The translations under genes and the position numbers were made by a program. From NCBI GenBank assembly GCA_025457785.1, contig JALOTS010000007.1, positions 1 to 18,306 on the forward strand: a DNA stretch of 18,306 nucleotides. Direction: 5' to 3'. Shown in pieces: positions 14,296-18,306 of this stretch. The number at the start of each line of letters is the position of its first letter. Position 1 is the first letter of the stretch. The notes below the pieces were generated by a model that was given only the letters and a program-made list of their open reading frames with translations, was not told where the DNA came from and did not search any database. Source of the DNA: Pontiellaceae bacterium (GTDB lineage: Bacteria > Verrucomicrobiota > Kiritimatiellia > Kiritimatiellales > Tichowtungiaceae).

Positions 14296-15555
14296 CTAAA
14301 AGCTGTATCGCGCGGCAAGCGAGGCGTTGCTGTTATCTTCAAATTGTCCAAAAAAGGTGTAGTTGTGCTCGCCGAAAAAAAAGTTTCCTCGAGCTTCCAT
14401 CAGCCAGTGATCGGTCAGTTTGTAGGATACGCCGGGGCGCAGATAGCCGTCCTGATCGGATGGCGACCAATAGACAAAGAGGCCGAGCGTCAGATTCTGG
14501 TTCAGCAGCATTTGCGTAAGGCGCAGCGTGAGAACGTGGCGGTTTTCGTCGGCTTCGGTTCCGGACGGGCCGGGGTAGGCGTCGCAATATTCATTGTGCC
14601 GCATCATGTGTTCGATGTAGTACTGCGCCGAACCGGTCAGGTCTTTTATGATTTCGTGTTCATAGCCGGCCAGCAGGCGGGCCTGACTGTTCGGAGCCCA
14701 CGGGTCGGTTCCGTTGCGGTCGTCGCGGGAATCATAATAACCGCCTTCGAGACGGGCAATGCCGCCCGCCAGCGGGCCGCGTATGCTGGTGCCGTACACG
14801 GAAAGTTTCGGGAACGTATTCTTCCCCTTCACCGGATCAAACCCTTGCGGCGTTTTCCAAAAGCCGTCATAGCCATACACCGCAAATTCCATACCTTCGA
14901 AGGTGTGATAAATTCGTGCGGCGGTTTCGTCGTCTTCCAGCCACTCGTCCTGACGCTCGGTTTTCAAATCTGTGCCGGTCAGCGCTGCGCCGTTCCAGTA
15001 GGAAAACCGCTCGCCATCAATGAAGCGATCGGAGTCAAACCGCGGGGTATAAGCGAAGTCGATACTGGCAAACGGCGGAAAGAAGCTTATGAAAAGTGCA
15101 TCGGACGGGGCTTTGAGATATTCTTCGTCGCGCCCGGCAAAAAACGATTTCCAATCCTTGGGAAACAGATCGTTGATGAAAAGCAGGTCGCCGGTGCCCC
15201 ACGTCAAAATCTGCCGCCCGGCTTTTATGTCCATCCAGTCAACGGGGGTGAACTGCACGTTCATTTCGCGCAGATCGACCGGGCCTTTGCCGGTTTCGAG
15301 ATTGAGCTGGTCGTGGTTGTTCGCAACTCCGTCGAACAGGAAATCGGAACGCACGGTCGCGGTGAATAGATCCTGATACCAGACTCTGCTCAGTTGCAGC
15401 CGCAGTTCTTCCAGTGTTTTGTCGCCTTTGTTCGGGTCGTTCTGCGTACGGAGACCGTAGCGGGCATCGACGAAGCCGTGCAGCGCCAGGTCCGCCGCGA
15501 AAGCGGACGAGGAAAGAATCAGGCTGATCAGACTGATTTGCCGGATAGTGTTCAT
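14296..15555 (-). CDS. Outer-membrane beta-barrel protein, DUF1302-like
   Basis: Outer-membrane protein of 419 residues with a signal peptide (likely cut after SSSAFA near residue 20). The chain is made of alternating amphipathic strands and ends in ARYSF; a final aromatic residue is the usual barrel insertion signal. The segment LREMNVQFTPVDWMDIKAG, then RQILTWGTGDLLFINDLFPKDW (about 95-135), resembles DUF1302-type porins found next to RND exporters and lipid-handling proteins. Its ATG overlaps the stop of the LolA-like gene as ATGA, so the two are translationally coupled. Context suggests it is the outer-membrane exit or receiving partner of the exporter. The substrate is unknown. Confidence 0.7.
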   Translation of the reverse strand: MNTIRQISLISLILSSSAFAADLALHGFVDARYGLRTQNDPNKGDKTLEELRLQLSRVWYQDLFTATVRSDFLFDGVANNHDQLNLETGKGPVDLREMNVQFTPVDWMDIKAGRQILTWGTGDLLFINDLFPKDWKSFFAGRDEEYLKAPSDALFISFFPPFASIDFAYTPRFDSDRFIDGERFSYWNGAALTGTDLKTERQDEWLEDDETAARIYHTFEGMEFAVYGYDGFWKTPQGFDPVKGKNTFPKLSVYGTSIRGPLAGGIARLEGGYYDSRDDRNGTDPWAPNSQARLLAGYEHEIIKDLTGSAQYYIEHMMRHNEYCDAYPGPSGTEADENRHVLTLRLTQMLLNQNLTLGLFVYWSPSDQDGYLRPGVSYKLTDHWLMEARGNFFFGEHNYTFFGQFEDNSNASLAARYSF

Positions 15556-16328
15556 TTCGTTGCTTCTCTCGGCGGTCTTCTCAAAAACCGCTCGGTGAAG
15601 ATTGATTCTTTCAGCCCGGTGTCGTAAATGACGGCGCTGAAGAAGTTGATGGTACGGCCTCCGCGAGCCAGATCCTCCACCCGTGATTCAGTGACGGTCG
15701 GATGGCCCTGAATGGTTTCGATTTTTACCGCTTCCACACGCCGGAACAGCTTGCCGTTTTTATCGAGGTATTCCGCTTTAACCGGCAGGAACGTTGTTTT
15801 GTCTATGGCGACGGTATATTCGCTGAAATCGACCGCATCAGGGTTGTTCGGTTTGTTTTTGATCAGGTATTGCGTTTCGGTTTCGCCGGACAGTTCATGC
15901 GTGTCTTCCCACAGCGCACGGCCCGAAACATCTTCATAGACAAAGTCGGAGCCGACGAAGGAGGTGCGTTTGTCGCCCGGCGCGATGGGTTTGACGAGAT
16001 TAAGCGCGGGCAGGAAAAGCCAGCGGCTGTCGTCTTTTCCCTGTTCAACTTCTTTCCAGACCATGAAAACCTGCTGGCGCACATCGGCGGGTTCTTTGAA
16101 GTACACATAAAACTTCTGGCTGCCCGCGCCGGTGTTGAGGCGCAGAATGCGGAATTCACGTGTCCGTTCGCCGCCGGTAGCATCGGTAATCACCATTTTT
16201 ACGTCGGCCTGTCCGTCGCTTCCGGCGTAGTAGGCGGCCTGATTGGCTTTTTCAACAATTTCGTCAACGGTCAGGGCGAAGCCGTTACATACGGCCAGCG
16301 TAGTTATTGCAAAGATCCAATTTTTCAT
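15552..16328 (-). CDS. LolA-like outer-membrane lipoprotein-sorting protein
   Basis: Periplasmic protein of 258 residues with a cleavable signal peptide (cut likely after CNGFA, residue 18; the cysteine before it does not form a lipobox). The mature part has the LolA/LppX-like fold pattern seen in families annotated as outer membrane lipoprotein-sorting protein: DVKMVITDATGGERTREFRILRL, a KFYVYFKEPADVRQQVFMVW strand pair, SRWLFLPALNLVKPI, and the conserved KRTSFVGSDFVYEDV (about 120-134). Such proteins are regularly found beside MMPL exporters and are thought to carry hydrophobic cargo across the periplasm. AAGGAG lies 8 bases before the ATG. It is the first gene after the 166-bp regulatory gap and is coupled to the barrel gene downstream. 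Confidence 0.85.
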   Translation of the reverse strand: MKNWIFAITTLAVCNGFALTVDEIVEKANQAAYYAGSDGQADVKMVITDATGGERTREFRILRLNTGAGSQKFYVYFKEPADVRQQVFMVWKEVEQGKDDSRWLFLPALNLVKPIAPGDKRTSFVGSDFVYEDVSGRALWEDTHELSGETETQYLIKNKPNNPDAVDFSEYTVAIDKTTFLPVKAEYLDKNGKLFRRVEAVKIETIQGHPTVTESRVEDLARGGRTINFFSAVIYDTGLKESIFTERFLRRPPREATK

Positions 16329-16384
16329 TTCCGATTCTCCTTTTTTGATTTTTTTCTATTTAAACCTGATCACAATCTGCTTTT

Positions 16385-16463
16385 GTCAGAATGATTGATG
16401 TCAGAATTATTTTCACTTAGGCATAGAATTCTCTCCCATTATTCTGACCATAATTATTCTGAT
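16385..16463. promoter_or_regulatory. Four-box symmetric operator candidate
   Basis: The motif GTCAGAATNATT occurs at 16385-16396 and 16400-16411. Its reverse complement occurs at 16437-16448 and 16452-16463, with one mismatch each. Copies in each pair are 15 bp apart, and the array is symmetric about position 16424. The surrounding 166-bp gap is AT-rich and lies between the exporter gene and the LolA-like gene, all on the minus strand. The array probably controls transcription of the LolA-like and barrel genes. The binding protein is not known. Confidence 0.6.
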
Positions 16464-16494
16464 TAAATTCTCCATTTTATAACTTTATTTACGG

Positions 16495-18306
16495 CTATGC
16501 CGCGTCGTGTTTTTTGCGGCTGTTAATTCTAAACAGTTGTTTTTGCAGTGCGGTAACGAGCGCCGCCAGAATGAAAATGGTGGCGAGCCAGGAAACCAGC
16601 ATGATAGCGGCGAGGAAAAAGCCGACTGTGCGGTACGGTGTCAGCGGCGCGAACAGCAGCGGCAGAAAGCCGACTGAAATGGTGATCGCATTACGGCTGA
16701 TCGCCATGGCGGGCTCCTTGAACATTTCTTTGATGGCTTCCGCCCAGCCGCCTAGTGCTTTTTGCAGTTCGCGGGCGCGCTCAAGGAAGTGAATGGCGAA
16801 GTCCACGCTCAGCCCCAGCGTGAGCGAGGAAAGCACGGCCACAGGCATGTCGTAGTCTTTGCCGGTCCAGCCGAGCAGTCCGTAAATGAAGACTATCGTG
16901 AGGCTGAGCGGAATCATCGAAAGAAGCCCGAACAGCCACGAGCGGTATAGAATCACCATCATGATGAAAACGATGACGAAACTGCTCAGAAGGGAGGACA
17001 GCATGCCGGTGACCATCCGGTTCTGCCAGACGACGTTGAGATAGGTTAGCCCCGCCCATTCGGCGCGCAGCGGAATCGGCGGCGGATTGGCGGCAATGAA
17101 CTGTTCAACGTCTTGGGCAACACCCGCCATATCCGTATTATCGCCGCTGGTGAGCTGTACCCAGATATCCGCCTCGCGGTAGTCGCGGGTGACGAGATGA
17201 AACAGGCTGTCCTTTTTCTTCATCCCTTCGAGCTGCATAAAAACCTGTCCGCAGGCGGCGGCGCTGCCGGGAACCGAATAAAACGGACCGTTGTTTCCGC
17301 CTGCAACATAGTTGAGTTCATACGAGGCCTTCTTGAGCGCATCCACCGCCGAGCTGGTTTTCCCAACCTTTGGAAGAGTGGCGAGATGGGCCTGCAGGCG
17401 ATCCACCCAGCGGAGCAGTTCCGGCTGTTTGAAGGGCGGTGCGATTTTTTCCGCATAGTCGGCGAGCTGTTTTTCGCGCCCTGCGCGGTCTGTTTTAAGG
17501 TCGCAGAAGGCCAGCGCGGCTTCACGCAGTTTTTCTCCGCTCAATTTTTCCAATGACTGGAAAAGTTCCGGCGGCGCATCGGGCAGGGCGGTTTTCAATG
17601 CGGACAGATTTTCAAGCGCGGAGTCTTCGAGGTAGTTGATGTCGTCGGCCAGTTTCAGCCAGGCTTCATGGGCCTGTTCGTTAAGCGGTTCAGGAGCGGC
17701 AACCGGTTTGGATGCGTTTTCCGGCGTGAGAGTGAGATAGGCGGTGTAGGTTCCTCCGAAGTGGCGATTGAGCACAGCATCCGCAATCCGGATGCGATGA
17801 TTCGTCGTAAACCATTTCACCGGATTATCGTTCACATGGATGCGCCGGATGCCGACAACAGAGAAAACGGCGATCAGCACGGAAACCACTGAAATAAGTT
17901 TCCAATGGTTGTATGAAAATCCGCCGGTTTTTTCGAGCATCCGGTCGAGTCCGCTCCGCTTATGATCCGCTTTTTTGGCCGGAATGCGGTCGAGCATGCG
18001 TTGCGGGACGAACAGCATGATATACGCGGGCACAAGGGTCATAGTGAGAACCCAGGCCAGCGCAACCCCGATGGCGACGTGTGCGCCGAAGACCTGAACC
18101 GGCGGAATAGGGGTGGTGATCAGCGAGGCGAATCCGGCGATGGTGGTGAGGCTGGTGTAAAGCATCGGCATGAAGAGATGGCTAATTACGTCGCGAACGG
18201 CCGCTTTTTTGTCGCCGAACCGGTGATAGGCATCGAAGAACTCGCTCAGAATATGAACTGAGTCGGCGACTGAAATCGGCATGAGAAAAATGGCGATCAT
18301 CGAACT
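16495..18306 (-). CDS. MMPL/RND-superfamily exporter, N-terminus outside window
   Basis: C-terminal part (603 codons) of an inner-membrane RND-superfamily exporter of the MMPL type; the frame stays open to the right edge, so the first half is missing. Residue numbers count from the first Met in the window (18300). It begins in the membrane core of the first half with SVADSVHILSEF, the equivalent of the second-half GLSVDFAIHFLER (D500). A sterol-sensing-like core (35-100) follows. A large periplasmic loop (about 155-425) includes a charged helical insertion at 205-330. A second set of spans runs about 430-590. These proton-driven pumps move lipids and other hydrophobic molecules. The LolA-like and barrel genes downstream make a complete three-layer route. 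The pump gene is separated from them by a 166-bp gap with its own operator-like array, so separate control is possible. Confidence 0.88.
   Translation of the reverse strand, partial: SSMIAIFLMPISVADSVHILSEFFDAYHRFGDKKAAVRDVISHLFMPMLYTSLTTIAGFASLITTPIPPVQVFGAHVAIGVALAWVLTMTLVPAYIMLFVPQRMLDRIPAKKADHKRSGLDRMLEKTGGFSYNHWKLISVVSVLIAVFSVVGIRRIHVNDNPVKWFTTNHRIRIADAVLNRHFGGTYTAYLTLTPENASKPVAAPEPLNEQAHEAWLKLADDINYLEDSALENLSALKTALPDAPPELFQSLEKLSGEKLREAALAFCDLKTDRAGREKQLADYAEKIAPPFKQPELLRWVDRLQAHLATLPKVGKTSSAVDALKKASYELNYVAGGNNGPFYSVPGSAAACGQVFMQLEGMKKKDSLFHLVTRDYREADIWVQLTSGDNTDMAGVAQDVEQFIAANPPPIPLRAEWAGLTYLNVVWQNRMVTGMLSSLLSSFVIVFIMMVILYRSWLFGLLSMIPLSLTIVFIYGLLGWTGKDYDMPVAVLSSLTLGLSVDFAIHFLERARELQKALGGWAEAIKEMFKEPAMAISRNAITISVGFLPLLFAPLTPYRTVGFFLAAIMLVSWLATIFILAALVTALQKQLFRINSRKKHDAA

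Noticed and set aside
14344..15369. 341-codon plus-strand frame opposite the outer-membrane barrel gene
   Set aside because: It mirrors the codon structure of the barrel gene and shows no recognisable product, while the minus-strand protein has a signal peptide and a terminal aromatic residue.
17548..17562. TTCCAATGACTGGAA as a regulatory site for the exporter
   Set aside because: It sits in the middle of the coding sequence far from any start; kept only as a copy in the motif count, not as an operator.

Overview
The window reads as chromosomal DNA of a Gram-negative bacterium, probably of the PVC group (Kiritimatiellota/Verrucomicrobiota-like). That placement is inferred from style, not from a marker gene. 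The clues are a large secreted protein ending in an SDPDGDG-type calcium-loop tail, a secreted GH115-like polysaccharide enzyme, a small lipoprotein with a Pro/Trp-rich tail, and an outer-membrane beta-barrel with a LolA-like partner. Almost every gene lies on the minus strand; only asd is on the plus strand. No rRNA, tRNA, CRISPR array, insertion sequence or prophage gene was seen.

Layout from left to right. Positions 1-319 hold no recognisable gene. 320-2464 (minus) is a secreted, short GH115-like glycosidase. 2811-7180 (minus) is a compact four-gene operon, transcribed in this order: a stand-alone PTS EIIA (PtsN type), a CPA2 cation/proton antiporter with the electrogenic Asp-Asp pair, a second EIIA fused to a CBS pair, and an ArsB/NhaD-type ion transporter. 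It looks like ion homeostasis under phosphotransfer and nucleotide control. 7520-8410 (minus) is a CPBP intramembrane protease, divergent from asd (8488-9594, plus). asd converges on a 2.4-kb gene for a secreted protein of four laminin-B-like repeats (9727-12174, minus).

12175-12904 holds a tiny lipoprotein gene, TTCCA-N5-TGGAA palindromes and a REPIN-like inverted pair of 36-bp elements. Then come metF (12905-13792) and an HU gene (13879-14160), separated by a strong intrinsic terminator. The right end (14296-18306, minus) is a transport cluster: an MMPL/RND exporter cut by the window edge, a LolA-like periplasmic protein, and a DUF1302-like outer-membrane barrel overlapping the LolA-like gene by ATGA. 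Together these suggest export of a lipid or other hydrophobic substrate to or across the outer membrane. The 166-bp gap before the LolA-like gene carries four copies of a GTCAGAATNATT motif as two direct pairs facing each other, a probable operator.

Most individual genes belong to known families. The parts most worth following are the EIIA-controlled ion transport operon, the four-box operator, the REPIN-like element with the nearby TTCCA palindromes, and the divergent GH115-like enzyme.
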